This document shows positions 1-8,651 of a DNA stretch of 64,000 nt, piece after piece (positions within the stretch are counted from its first letter, which is position 1; each line of letters begins with the position of its first letter). The notes below the pieces were generated by a model. It had not been told where the DNA came from, did no database searches, and was given only the letters and a program-made list of their open reading frames with translations. The stretch is from the NCBI RefSeq assembly GCF_010993985.1, contig NZ_WINH01000009.1, forward strand, positions 90,378-154,377, written 5' to 3'. This DNA comes from Paraferrimonas sp. SM1919 (GTDB lineage Bacteria; Pseudomonadota; Gammaproteobacteria; Enterobacterales; Shewanellaceae). Position numbers and translations under genes: made by a program.

Positions 1-42
1 TAAATTAACACAGCGTGACAATGACTGTCTTGCCCTTACGGG

Positions 43-2421
43 TTAAGCCACTTCTGTCTCATCATCTTTTTTTGCTGCGGCCTTCTTAGTCGTCGTTTTT
101 TTGGTTGCTTTTGCAGCCGTATTGACTACTGGTAATTCAGCAAAATCATTTACAGCCATTGCTGCTTTACGAAGCTCTTCAAACTCAAGTAATTGACTTG
201 CTTCATCATTATCAATGAGCTCTTGCTCCAAAGCCTTGTCAACTAGCACAGGGATAGCAACTTTACGTGGAAGCTTGCCTGAGCGCTGTGCTTTAGCCAG
301 TTTTTTCTGGATAGCCGCTGTAGCCAGCTGTGCTTGGTAAGCAGTCTCAACCTCAGCAATACCACTGGTATCACCTTCAAGATCTGGACAAAGCTGAGTT
401 AAGCGTTGACGTACAATAGTATTACCAGCAACCGAACGAGCCACATCTTGGGCTAACGCATCGCTTGGCACCTTAAAGTGATTACCAAATGGGAATACTA
501 ACAGTTTAAGCAAGCCGCGAGCGATGGTACTTGGGAAGTTACGGATCGCACCCTCTAGCGCTTTTGAAGCATTGTATAGACGGTTTTGCATGATGTAATG
601 CACAACTGGCAACTCTTCTTGAGTATGACCATTTTCTTCAAACCACTTAAGTGCTGCTGAAGCTAAGTAAAGCTCAGACAGTACATCACCTAAGCGCGCA
701 GAAAACATTTCTTTACGCTTAAGATCACCACCTAGAACTAACATTGAAATGTCCGTTACAATCGCTAATGAAGCGGAAATACGGCCCATTTGTTTGTAGT
801 AGCCCTTAGTTTCACCAGCAACAGGGGAACTGTTAAAGGCACTTGCCGTAATAGCGCTAAAGAAGCTCTTAAAGGCATTAGTCGTGGCATAACCAATATG
901 CTTAACAAGTAGTTTATCGAACTTGTCTAGACCTGCATTTTGGTCTTCCATTGCCGCCGCTTCCATTTCACCAAGAACGTACGGGTGACAACGGGTCGCA
1001 CCTTGACCAAAGATCATCAATGAACGGGTTAGAATGTTCGCGCCTTCTACAGTAATCGATACTGGTACGCCCATGTAGTGATGGCCTAAGTAGTTTTTAG
1101 GGCCAAGTTGGATACCTTTACCTGCTTGGATATCCATCGCATCATCTAATACCTTACGACCAAGTTCAGTCATATGATACTTAGTCATCGCAGTTACCAC
1201 TGATGGCTTCACACCCGCATCAAGGGCGCCAAGAGTTAGGCGACGTGAAGCTTCGAGTAAGTAGGTATTGGCTACCATACGGGCTAAGGCTTCTTCTACA
1301 CCTTCAAATTGAGTAAGTGATACACCGAACTGTTTACGAACATTACCATAAGCAGTGGTTGTCTTTAATGCCATGTGAGAGGTAGAGGTCGCAAGCGCTG
1401 GTAATGAAATACCACGGCCAGCAGACAAACATTCAACCAGCATACGCCAACCACGGCCAGCGTAATCGACACCACCAATGATCCAATCTAGTGGAATAAA
1501 TACATCTTTACCACGGGTAGTACCGTTCATAAATGCCATATTTAATGGATTATGGCGGGTTGATTTAATTACACCTGGATGATCTGTTGGGATCAAAGCA
1601 CAGGTAATACCCAGCTCTTTCTTATCCCCTAAAAGACCATCTGGGTCGCGCATCTTGAATGCTAAACCTAATACCGTCGCGATAGGCCCCAAGGTAATGT
1701 AACGCTTATCCCAGTTAAGACGCAGACCAAGTACTTCTTTACCTTCGTGTTCACCCTTACAAACCACACCGGTATCTGGGATACCGCCGGCATCCGAACC
1801 AGCTTCAGGACCAGTTAATGCAAAACACGGGATTTCACGACCATCAGCGAGACGAGGTAACCAGTAATCACGCTGCTCTTGAGTACCATAATGACTTAAT
1901 AGTTCACCAGGACCTAATGAGTTAGGTACCATTACCGTCACGCCCACGCTATAAGAGCGAGCCGTAATTTGGCTTACAATGGTAGAGTTAGCGTATGACG
2001 AGAACTCACGACCACCGTACTTTTTAGGAATGATAAGAGCAAAGAAACCTTCATCTTTAAGGTATTGCCATAATTCTGGTGACAAATCTTTACGATTTTG
2101 CACAAAATCATGGTCGTCAATCATCTTCAGTGCCGTTTGCAACTGATTGTCGATGAAATGCTGTTCTTCTTCTGTAAGCTTGTTCGCTGGGTAGGCGTGC
2201 AGTTTGTTCCAATCTGGTGAACCAGCAAATAATTCGCCTTCCCACCAAACTTCACCTGCTTCCATCGCTTCACGCTCAGTGATAGACAGAGGGGGTAGAA
2301 CACGTTTGAAATAAGCAAAAGCAGGTTTCGAAAGCAGCTGCTTTCTAAAGCCTGGGACTGCCAGTACGATGGCGATTACTGCGATAGTAACCGTCAGGAT
2401 AAATAGAACTAAATCTAACAT
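43..2421 (-). CDS. fadE: Acyl-CoA dehydrogenase FadE
   Basis: Catalyses the first, FAD-dependent step of fatty-acid beta-oxidation (acyl-CoA to trans-2-enoyl-CoA). The protein is about 792 aa, close to the roughly 800 aa of long FadE-type enzymes. It has an N-terminal hydrophobic segment (about residues 1-20, MLDLVLFILTVTIAVIAIVL), an acyl-CoA dehydrogenase core with the signature ALTGPEAGSDAGG, and the C-terminal extension typical of FadE. The start at 2421 is preferred over an in-frame upstream codon at 2454: it has AAGGAA nine bases upstream, begins directly with the membrane segment and avoids overlap with psrA. It lies 13 bp after psrA, so the two are probably one operon under PsrA control. 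Odd feature: the last 25 or so residues form a Lys/Ala/Thr tail (KKTTTKKAAAKKDD) that I do not associate with E. coli FadE. Confidence 0.95.
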   Translation of the reverse strand: MLDLVLFILTVTIAVIAIVLAVPGFRKQLLSKPAFAYFKRVLPPLSITEREAMEAGEVWWEGELFAGSPDWNKLHAYPANKLTEEEQHFIDNQLQTALKMIDDHDFVQNRKDLSPELWQYLKDEGFFALIIPKKYGGREFSSYANSTIVSQITARSYSVGVTVMVPNSLGPGELLSHYGTQEQRDYWLPRLADGREIPCFALTGPEAGSDAGGIPDTGVVCKGEHEGKEVLGLRLNWDKRYITLGPIATVLGLAFKMRDPDGLLGDKKELGITCALIPTDHPGVIKSTRHNPLNMAFMNGTTRGKDVFIPLDWIIGGVDYAGRGWRMLVECLSAGRGISLPALATSTSHMALKTTTAYGNVRKQFGVSLTQFEGVEEALARMVANTYLLEASRRLTLGALDAGVKPSVVTAMTKYHMTELGRKVLDDAMDIQAGKGIQLGPKNYLGHHYMGVPVSITVEGANILTRSLMIFGQGATRCHPYVLGEMEAAAMEDQNAGLDKFDKLLVKHIGYATTNAFKSFFSAITASAFNSSPVAGETKGYYKQMGRISASLAIVTDISMLVLGGDLKRKEMFSARLGDVLSELYLASAALKWFEENGHTQEELPVVHYIMQNRLYNASKALEGAIRNFPSTIARGLLKLLVFPFGNHFKVPSDALAQDVARSVAGNTIVRQRLTQLCPDLEGDTSGIAEVETAYQAQLATAAIQKKLAKAQRSGKLPRKVAIPVLVDKALEQELIDNDEASQLLEFEELRKAAMAVNDFAELPVVNTAAKATKKTTTKKAAAKKDDETEVA

Positions 2422-2434
2422 GATCTCGCTTTCC

Positions 2435-3064
2435 TTAACTGATGCTTGTGCCACTTACGCCAGCAGCGACGTAGGACACTAGCATGTCGACGATATTTTC
2501 AATTTTATTATTTTGAGAAAAATCTGCTTCAGCAATTTCTATCAAGGCTTTGCCAGAACCAATGGTAAAAATCATAGCACCTAAACTAAAGTGCATACGC
2601 CAAAACAGGTCTGAGCGACTAATTTGCGGCATCGCATTACTTACTCGCTCAATAAACACATTCAAAGCCTGCCCATATTCGGTCATGATAAACCAGCGCA
2701 AATGCCCTTGGCTTTCCATGTAACCGCGCCCTAAAATCTGTAAGAAGATTCGAGTTCCTTCAGCACTTTGGTTGTTCAATGCTAAAATTGCCATTGCTAG
2801 GGCATTGAGCACCTGTTTAATGTTTGCATCATGTTGCAGGTCTAGTAGGTTTTGCTCTAAAGTAGGCATGACAATGTCTAAATGACGAGCTAAAACTGCT
2901 CGTATCAATTCCTTTTTAGAACCAAAGTGATAATTAACTGACGCTAGGTTGACTCCTGCTTCGTCGGTAATCAATCGTAATGAGGTCTCGGCAAATCCTT
3001 GCTCGGCAAACAGGTGTTCTGCTGTTTCTAGAATTTTAAGCTTCGTGCTATTGGCAGCAGCCAT
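2435..3064 (-). CDS. psrA: TetR-family fatty-acid regulator PsrA
   Basis: A TetR-family repressor of 209 aa. The N-terminal helix-turn-helix (about residues 8-55, with FAETSLRLITDEAGVNLASV and NYHFGSKKELI) is nearly identical to Pseudomonas PsrA. The C-terminal ligand domain also matches, for example FWRMHFSLGAMIF and the closing SYVAAG segment. In Pseudomonas PsrA binds long-chain fatty acids or acyl-CoA, and in Shewanella-type bacteria it controls fatty-acid degradation genes. Being first in an operon with fadE, with a PsrA-like palindrome 25 bp upstream of its start, suggests autorepression relieved by fatty acids. The Shine-Dalgarno sequence at this ATG is weak. Confidence 0.92.
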   Translation of the reverse strand: MAAANSTKLKILETAEHLFAEQGFAETSLRLITDEAGVNLASVNYHFGSKKELIRAVLARHLDIVMPTLEQNLLDLQHDANIKQVLNALAMAILALNNQSAEGTRIFLQILGRGYMESQGHLRWFIMTEYGQALNVFIERVSNAMPQISRSDLFWRMHFSLGAMIFTIGSGKALIEIAEADFSQNNKIENIVDMLVSYVAAGVSGTSIS

Positions 3065-3087
3065 CTAAAAAACCATTAATCAAAATT

Positions 3088-3122
3088 CAAACATACGTTT
3101 AAATTAAATAATAGTTTAAAAC
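3088..3122 (-). promoter_or_regulatory. Probable PsrA operator(s) upstream of psrA-fadE
   Basis: The sequence CAAACATACGTTT at 3088-3100 has AAAC/GTTT half-sites separated by 4 bp. This is the form CAAAC-N4-GTTT expected of the published PsrA consensus (G/C)AAAC(N2-4)GTTT(G/C). A second palindrome, GTTTAAAAC, lies at 3114-3122. Both sit in the 174-bp divergent region between psrA and radD, where bound PsrA could block psrA transcription. Assigning PsrA as the binder is an inference from the regulator being encoded next to it. Confidence 0.6.
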
Positions 3123-3238
3123 ATGTCAAGTTTGTTAAGGCCATATCGAAAATAATTACATACAAACGAACAATTAACCTTTCTGAAACAGCTTTTTCAT
3201 CTTTACAAGCCTCGCACTAACGGTAAAAATATTAAGTT

Positions 3239-4978
3239 ATGAAATTACGCCCATACCAACAGCAAAGCGTCGAAGCAGTGATCAATCATTTTCGAACAAG
3301 TAATGATGCTGCTGTCATCGTTTTACCCACTGGAGCAGGTAAGAGCATTGTTATCGCCGAACTTGCCCGCATCGCCCGTAAAAAAGTTCTGGTACTCACC
3401 CATGTCAAAGAATTGGTAGAACAAAACGCTCAAAAAATTTCCCTGCTTGGCACGCAAATGAGCATCTACGCTGCAGGGTTAAATACTAAGGACACCAAAA
3501 ACAAAGTGGTCGTTGCCAGCATTCAAAGTGCTGCTAGGGCTCCAACACGCTTTAGTGAAGATTATTCGTTAGTTATCATTGATGAGTGCCACCGAGTCAG
3601 TGACATCGAAGATTCTCAGTATCTGCAGTTACTAGAGCACCTTCGAAAGCACAGTCAACGATTATGCCTACTAGGGTTAACAGCCACCCCTTATCGTCTA
3701 GATACTGGCTGGATTTATCAACAGCATTACCATGGCATTGTTCGCTCTGATAGGCCAAAGCCTTTCTTTAAGTGTGTGTTTGAATTACCCCTTAGGCAAC
3801 TTATCAAACAAGGCTTTCTCACTGAGCCGAAGCTGTTTGATGGCCTCAGTGCTCAGTATCATTTTGATGGCTTACAGGCGAGCCCTAATAGTGACTACCC
3901 AAGCGCTCAGGTCGACGCAATTTTGAGCACCCAAGGCCGAGCCACTCGCCAAATTGTTAAGCAAATCATGCAAATCTGTCAGACTCGCCAAGGATGCATC
4001 ATTTTTGCAGCTAGCGTTGCCCATGCCAATGAAATCATCAAACTACTCGATACTGAACAAGCGGCTTTAGTCACAAGTGAAACAGATAACTTAACGAGAG
4101 CGCGAATAATCAGTGAATTCAAAGATAAGCAATTAAAGTATCTGGTCAATGTATCGGTATTAACCACTGGTTTTGATGCGCCCCATGTGGATTTTATTGC
4201 CATTTTAAGACCGACCGCATCGGTCAGCTTATATCAGCAAATGGTCGGCCGAGGCTTGCGTTTAGCGGCTGATAAAGAAGATTGCCTGGTGATTGATTAC
4301 GCCGCTAATGGCTTTGATTTATATGCTCCGGAAGTCGGTGAAGCCAAACCAGACAGCAGTAGTGTACCAGTACAAGTGCCCTGCCCTGAATGTGGCTTCG
4401 GTAACACCTTTTGGGGTAAAGTAGATAGTGATGGTGATGTCATTGAGCACTTTGGTAGACGCTGCCAAGGACTTGTCGAGGATAACCGCTGTCAATTTAG
4501 GTTTCGCTCACGCATATGCCCTGAATGTGGCCAAGAAAATGATATTGCCGCCAGAGCTTGCTATCAATGTCAGAGCCTGTTGGTTGATGTCGATAAACAT
4601 TTAGCCGCGGTTCTTAAACAGAAAGATCGCCATATCTTTAAATGCAGTGCGATGTCACTAGCAATCACCCATGATAAAAAAAACCAAACTAGGCTGACAG
4701 TAACCTACTTTGATGAACAAGCTCAAAATGTCGAGCAACATTACCACTGGCAATCCACTAAACAAATCTATTTTGCACACCACCATTTCAGTCGCAGACA
4801 TGCCAAAGCACCGGATACCTTCGAAGCTTATGAAGATTTGAACCAGCTTATAGCTAATCAAGATAGTTTTAAAAAACCAGATATTTTAATATTAAAAAAA
4901 AGCAAATTTGGTTGGCAAATAGAACACGCCTTTTTTGATTATAAAGGCCGCCACCAAAAGCCCACAGATGCTTTCTAG
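3239..4978 (+). CDS. radD: RadD (YejH) superfamily 2 DNA repair helicase
   Basis: A superfamily 2 DEAD/DEAH-box protein of 579 aa (E. coli RadD/YejH 586 aa) that takes part in double-strand break repair and recombination in E. coli. Visible motifs are Walker A LPTGAGKS (about 29-36), the DEAH-type box IIDECHR, motif III LTATPYR, and motif VI QMVGRGLRL. A Cys-rich region follows (CPECGFGNTFWGK, then CPECGQENDIAARACYQC), as in RadD. Similarity to E. coli RadD is visible along the whole chain, from LRPYQQQ at the start to the FDYKGR segment near the end. It is transcribed divergently from psrA and sits 71 bp upstream of grxA. The Shine-Dalgarno is poor, but the start fits the family. Confidence 0.95.
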   Translation: MKLRPYQQQSVEAVINHFRTSNDAAVIVLPTGAGKSIVIAELARIARKKVLVLTHVKELVEQNAQKISLLGTQMSIYAAGLNTKDTKNKVVVASIQSAARAPTRFSEDYSLVIIDECHRVSDIEDSQYLQLLEHLRKHSQRLCLLGLTATPYRLDTGWIYQQHYHGIVRSDRPKPFFKCVFELPLRQLIKQGFLTEPKLFDGLSAQYHFDGLQASPNSDYPSAQVDAILSTQGRATRQIVKQIMQICQTRQGCIIFAASVAHANEIIKLLDTEQAALVTSETDNLTRARIISEFKDKQLKYLVNVSVLTTGFDAPHVDFIAILRPTASVSLYQQMVGRGLRLAADKEDCLVIDYAANGFDLYAPEVGEAKPDSSSVPVQVPCPECGFGNTFWGKVDSDGDVIEHFGRRCQGLVEDNRCQFRFRSRICPECGQENDIAARACYQCQSLLVDVDKHLAAVLKQKDRHIFKCSAMSLAITHDKKNQTRLTVTYFDEQAQNVEQHYHWQSTKQIYFAHHHFSRRHAKAPDTFEAYEDLNQLIANQDSFKKPDILILKKSKFGWQIEHAFFDYKGRHQKPTDAF

Positions 4979-5049
4979 GGGTTTACTCTAGAGTTTATTC
5001 TGGCGCTGTGTTATAACTGCCTCAAAATTGATTTATAGGAAAGAAAACT

Positions 5050-5313
5050 ATGTTCGTAGTCATTTTTGGCCGCCCAGGCTGCCCATACTGTGTTCGCGCT
5101 AAACAATTAGCTGATAACCTCACTGAAAAACGCGATGATTTCAAGTATCGTTATGTAGATATTCATGCAGAAGGGATCAGCAAGGCTGACTTAGAAAAAA
5201 CAGTAGGCAAGCCAGTAGAAACTGTGCCACAAATTTTTGTTGATTCAAACCACGTTGGCGGCTTCACTGAATTTGACGCTTATGTAACAGAGCACAACCT
5301 GTTACCAGCATAA
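5050..5313 (+). CDS. grxA: Glutaredoxin 1 (GrxA)
   Basis: A dithiol glutaredoxin of 87 aa that uses glutathione to reduce disulfides, classically in ribonucleotide reductase and OxyR. It has the active site CPYC (residues 11-14) and the cis-proline segment PVETVPQIFVD. The RVRAK-type context and GGF/TEFDAYV end match E. coli Grx1 closely, separating it from the monothiol GrxD encoded at 17106-17444. AGGAAAG lies about 7 bases before the ATG. A strong terminator follows. Confidence 0.96.
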   Translation: MFVVIFGRPGCPYCVRAKQLADNLTEKRDDFKYRYVDIHAEGISKADLEKTVGKPVETVPQIFVDSNHVGGFTEFDAYVTEHNLLPA

Positions 5314-5331
5314 TAATAACTTGCTAACCCC

Positions 5332-5357
5332 AAAAGGAGCCTTGAGCTCCTTTTTTG
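5332..5357 (+). terminator. Rho-independent terminator of grxA
   Basis: Stem AAAGGAGC / GCTCCTTT with loop CTTGA, followed by a T-run, 18 bp after the grxA stop codon. Confidence 0.85.
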
Positions 5358-5367
5358 TTTTTACCAT

Positions 5368-5396
5368 AAAAAAAGACACCATGAAGGTGTCTTTTG
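5368..5396 (-). terminator. Terminator of the tRNA-Lys array
   Basis: Stem AAAAGACACC / GGTGTCTTTT with loop ATGAA. Read on the minus strand the stem is followed by seven T residues, directly after the last tRNA gene. It may work in both directions with the grxA terminator beside it. Confidence 0.8.
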
Positions 5397-5402
5397 TAAT
5401 AG

Positions 5403-5478
5403 TGGTGGGTCGTGAAGGATTCGAACCTTCGACCAATTGGTTAAAAGCCAACTGCTCTACCAACTGAGCTAACGACCC
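5403..5478 (-). tRNA. tRNA-Lys (anticodon UUU), copy 4
   Basis: Cloverleaf of 76 nt on the minus strand: acceptor GGGTCGT / ACGACCC, anticodon loop CTTTTAA (anticodon TTT), T-arm GGTTCGAATCC, discriminator A and encoded CCA. It is the last gene of a four-copy tandem array. Confidence 0.97.
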
Positions 5479-5525
5479 ACGCTAATTTTTCTTTGCCCAA
5501 CCACTGACGCGACTTGGCGAAATAG

Positions 5526-5601
5526 TGGTGGGTCGTGAAGGATTCGAACCTTCGACCAATTGGTTAAAAGCCAACTGCTCTACCAACTGAGCTAACGACC
5601 C
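5526..5601 (-). tRNA. tRNA-Lys (anticodon UUU), copy 3
   Basis: Identical 76-nt tRNA-Lys gene with encoded CCA, exactly 123 bp from its neighbours in the array. Confidence 0.97.
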
Positions 5602-5648
5602 ACGCTAATTTTTCTTTGCCCAGCCACCGACGCGACTTGGCGAAATAG

Positions 5649-5724
5649 TGGTGGGTCGTGAAGGATTCGAACCTTCGACCAATTGGTTAAAAGCCAACTG
5701 CTCTACCAACTGAGCTAACGACCC
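5649..5724 (-). tRNA. tRNA-Lys (anticodon UUU), copy 2
   Basis: Identical 76-nt tRNA-Lys gene with encoded CCA. The spacer on its lower-coordinate side equals that between copies 1 and 2. Confidence 0.97.
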
Positions 5725-5771
5725 ACGCTAATTTTTCTTTGCCCAGCCACCGACGCGACTTGGCGAAATAG

Positions 5772-5847
5772 TGGTGGGTCGTGAAGGATTCGAACCTTCG
5801 ACCAATTGGTTAAAAGCCAACTGCTCTACCAACTGAGCTAACGACCC
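5772..5847 (-). tRNA. tRNA-Lys (anticodon UUU), copy 1
   Basis: First transcribed copy of the array, identical to the other three and with encoded CCA. It lies about 40 bp below a sigma-70-like promoter. Confidence 0.97.
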
Positions 5848-5885
5848 ACATCATGTTGAGAGCTATCTCGTCTCAACGGGCGCTT

Positions 5886-5913
5886 ATAATACCTATTTAA
5901 TTCTTCCATGCAA
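5886..5913 (-). promoter_or_regulatory. Probable promoter of the tRNA-Lys array
   Basis: On the minus strand, TTGCAT (5908-5913) and TATTAT (5886-5891) are separated by 16 bp. A GC-rich stretch GCGCCCG follows the -10, like the discriminator of stringently controlled stable-RNA promoters. Confidence 0.6.
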
Positions 5914-5984
5914 CTGCTAATATAATATTTTTAGCTGTTTGTCCGAAAAACAAACTAAGCGCCTGTTTTTTTAACGGCATTGGT

Positions 5985-6719
5985 CTAAATTTGATTCAAT
6001 TCCTGCTGTGCAATAGTAGCAGCAGTTGTCTTAGGATGCTGTTTAATTACTTGCTTAAAGTACTTTGTTGCTAGCGGCTTGTTGTTAGCCACGACAGCAA
6101 TCTGACCTAACTTAACTAAAGACTCTGCAACCTTAAGGCTTTTTGGGTATTGATTGACCACAAGAGCAAATGCTGTTTGAGCTTTATCATATTGCTTTTT
6201 ATTAAACAAAAGCTGCCCTAACCAAAAATGCGCATTCGCTACAAATGCCGAGTTTGGATATTGCTTAATAAAACTTTCAAAAGCTGGAATTGCTTGATCG
6301 TACTTTCTTGCCTTAATCACAAGATCTACAGCTTTTTGGTAGGAATCGGTCTCTGATAGAGACTGGGTAGATGGGGTGTTACTATTGAACTCAGGCGTAG
6401 CTGGCGTGACAGCGATTGCTGTCTTTTGCATGGAAAGCTCAGCTAACTCATCGAATATTTGCCTTTGTCTTTTGACTAATTGCTCTAATTGGTAGGTCAA
6501 TTCTTCGTTTTGGCCACGAAGCTCAAGCACTTCTTGTTGGAGCACATCTAAACGTTGCTGCAACTCGATCTGCCCTCGAGTACTCGCCTTTAATTTTCTC
6601 TCAAGCAATTCCATTTTTGAAATTTGCCCCTGAGAATATTGGGCGTCCTCAACGGGAGCGGGGGCTGCCATGGCAACCCCCGAAATGCTTAGTAGACCTA
6701 CGAGTAAAACTCGCTTCAT
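5985..6719 (-). CDS. cpoB: Cell division coordinator CpoB (YbgF)
   Basis: Periplasmic Tol-Pal partner of 244 aa that in E. coli coordinates outer-membrane constriction with septal peptidoglycan synthesis. It has a signal peptide (about residues 1-18, ending AMA), a coiled-coil oligomerisation region (about 30-95, rich in Gln, Leu and Glu), a linker, and C-terminal TPR-type repeats (about 125-244) including FWLGQLLFNKKQYDKA. It is the last gene of the tol-pal operon, 15 bp after pal. I see no clear terminator between it and the tRNA promoter. Confidence 0.93.
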   Translation of the reverse strand: MKRVLLVGLLSISGVAMAAPAPVEDAQYSQGQISKMELLERKLKASTRGQIELQQRLDVLQQEVLELRGQNEELTYQLEQLVKRQRQIFDELAELSMQKTAIAVTPATPEFNSNTPSTQSLSETDSYQKAVDLVIKARKYDQAIPAFESFIKQYPNSAFVANAHFWLGQLLFNKKQYDKAQTAFALVVNQYPKSLKVAESLVKLGQIAVVANNKPLATKYFKQVIKQHPKTTAATIAQQELNQI

Positions 6720-6734
6720 ACTAAGTTCTTCCTA

Positions 6735-7256
6735 TTAGTAAACTAAAACCGCACGACGGTTTTTAGCAAAACCTTCTTCAGTGCTTGATACGTCTAGAGG
6801 CTTCTCTTCACCGTAACTAACGATAGAGATTTGGCTTGCCGCTACACCAAGACCTTGTAGGTACTTAGAAACCGCTTGTGCACGACGCTCACCTAGAGCA
6901 ACGTTGTACTCTGGAGTACCGCGCTCATCAGCGTGACCTTCAACAAGTACTGTTACGTTAGAGTTAGCAACTAGGTATTCAGCGTGCGCTTCTAGGATTG
7001 CTGCGAAGTCAGCAGATACATCACTACGATCGAAATCGAAGTAGATGATGTGCTCACGACGAAGCTCAGCTTGCTTTTGACGTTGGATCTCTTCTGCAGA
7101 TAGAGGAGCTTCAACCGCACCTGTATCAACTTGAGCAGGAGCTTCAACCGTCGTTTCAGTTGCAGATGAATCTGTACCTGAAGTAGAGCTACAAGCTGTG
7201 ATAGCGAAAGCTGGAGCAGCTACTAACATAGCTTTTAGAAGTTTATTTAAAGTCAT
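6735..7256 (-). CDS. pal: Peptidoglycan-associated lipoprotein Pal
   Basis: Outer-membrane lipoprotein of 173 aa that anchors the outer membrane to peptidoglycan. The signal peptide ends in a lipobox (AITAC, Cys 22), and the C-terminal OmpA-like domain (about 70-173) carries YFDFDRSDV, EGHADERGTPEYN and ERRAQAV. The N-terminal linker is rich in Thr, Glu and Ala. The Shine-Dalgarno AAGGAAAAT precedes the ATG. It lies between tolB and cpoB, as in most gammaproteobacteria. Confidence 0.97.
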   Translation of the reverse strand: MTLNKLLKAMLVAAPAFAITACSSTSGTDSSATETTVEAPAQVDTGAVEAPLSAEEIQRQKQAELRREHIIYFDFDRSDVSADFAAILEAHAEYLVANSNVTVLVEGHADERGTPEYNVALGERRAQAVSKYLQGLGVAASQISIVSYGEEKPLDVSSTEEGFAKNRRAVLVY

Positions 7257-7287
7257 TTTATTTTCCTTATTTAAATAATCTTAAGAA

Positions 7288-8646
7288 TTACAAAAACGGT
7301 GACCAAGCGGGTGCTTTAAGCTCGCCTTCACCTGTAGGTAAGCGAGCTTTAAACCTGCCATCGGTAGATACCGCTGCCAAGACTTGCTTGCCATTATGAG
7401 TTGTACCATAAATGATCATCGAACCATTTGGTGCAATACTTGGTGATTCATCTAATCGAGTTGTGGTTAATACCTGCATAAATCGAGTTTCCAGATCCAT
7501 GCGTGCAATATGATATAAACCATTGGTTCGATTAACAAACACTAAATTTCTTCCATCCGGAGTAATACTTCCGCCCAAGTTCCATTCGCCCATATTAATG
7601 GTAAGACGACGAACTTTCTTGTTACTTAACTGTACTTGATATATTTGTGGCTTACCACCTCGTTCAGAGGTAAATACTAACGATTCACCATCTGGGGCCC
7701 AACTCGCTTCGGTATCAATTGTAAAGTTACGGGTTAATCTAGATTTTGTCTTAGTGATTAAGTCAATCACATACAGTTCTGGATTGCCATCTTTTGAAAG
7801 CGTTACCGCAAGCTTGTTGCCATCAGGCGAAAATGAAGGGGCACCATTAATACCTGGAGTCCTGCTGATCACTTCGCGGGTTTGTGTATAAATATTTTGT
7901 ATATAAATCTCTGCACGACGGTTTTCAAAAGACACGTAAGCAAGTTTACTGGCATCAGGTGACCAAGCCGGTGACATCAATGGCTCAGAAGAGGACAGAA
8001 TAGTCACTGCATTTTCGCCATCATAATCAGCAACAATTAAACGGTAAGGCTTGCTCTCTTGGCGACGTACTTCTACATAAGCAATCTTAGTAGAAAAAGC
8101 GCCTTTCACCCCGGTGAGCTTTTCATAGATAATGTCTGAAATTTTATGACCATAACGACGCATGTCTCTAGCCGTAATAATGACATCTTGGGATGCCAGA
8201 ATAAAATCCTTACTATCCAAAGTTTGCTCAGTCGTAGAAGTTGCTAACTGGCTTAGTGCCATTTGGGCACGGATCATATCAACCAAATCAAAACTAACTT
8301 TATATTGGTCGATACCATAAGTCTCGATACTTCCCACTACTACCGCTTCAACCTCGGTCTGCTGCCAAAGGTTAAAATCAATTTGTTGCGCCTGCTCAAC
8401 TCGTTGCGGTAATTGGTCTAATGGGATGGTTTTAAACTTACCACTACGGGTAAGATCAGAACTAATAACCTCATCAATAGCATAAGGGATCGGCCCTTGG
8501 CCCTGCCAACTAAAAGGCATCACTGAAACCGGTCTGGCAGTATCAATACCATCCGTAATAACAATTTCTAATGGAGCAGCATGCAATTTAGCCGTTAGGC
8601 TTAACAACAATACTATTAAAAAATTAAGCGCTCGAAAATGCATCAT
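7288..8646 (-). CDS. tolB: Tol-Pal system protein TolB
   Basis: Periplasmic protein of 452 aa with a signal peptide (cleavage near LHA), an N-terminal TolB domain (about 25-165) and a six-bladed beta-propeller. The propeller shows repeated SPDG-type motifs ([36 protein letters not shown]). It binds Pal and links it to TolA during division. The ATG pair at the start is preceded by TAGGAATT. Confidence 0.97.
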   Translation of the reverse strand: MMHFRALNFLIVLLLSLTAKLHAAPLEIVITDGIDTARPVSVMPFSWQGQGPIPYAIDEVISSDLTRSGKFKTIPLDQLPQRVEQAQQIDFNLWQQTEVEAVVVGSIETYGIDQYKVSFDLVDMIRAQMALSQLATSTTEQTLDSKDFILASQDVIITARDMRRYGHKISDIIYEKLTGVKGAFSTKIAYVEVRRQESKPYRLIVADYDGENAVTILSSSEPLMSPAWSPDASKLAYVSFENRRAEIYIQNIYTQTREVISRTPGINGAPSFSPDGNKLAVTLSKDGNPELYVIDLITKTKSRLTRNFTIDTEASWAPDGESLVFTSERGGKPQIYQVQLSNKKVRRLTINMGEWNLGGSITPDGRNLVFVNRTNGLYHIARMDLETRFMQVLTTTRLDESPSIAPNGSMIIYGTTHNGKQVLAAVSTDGRFKARLPTGEGELKAPAWSPFL

Positions 8647-8651
8647 AATTC

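Larger units (their letters stand above)
5403..5847 (-). repeat. Tandem array: four 123-bp tRNA-Lys units
   Basis: Each unit is a 76-nt tRNA plus a 47-nt spacer, with an exact 123-bp period. Two spacers are identical. The third, at 5479-5525, differs only at two positions (CAACCACTG instead of CAGCCACCG). This indicates recent duplication or ongoing homogenisation. Confidence 0.95.

Noticed and set aside
5403..5847. CRISPR-like regular repeats
   Set aside because: The repeating unit is a complete tRNA-Lys gene with a conserved spacer; CRISPR spacers would differ from each other.
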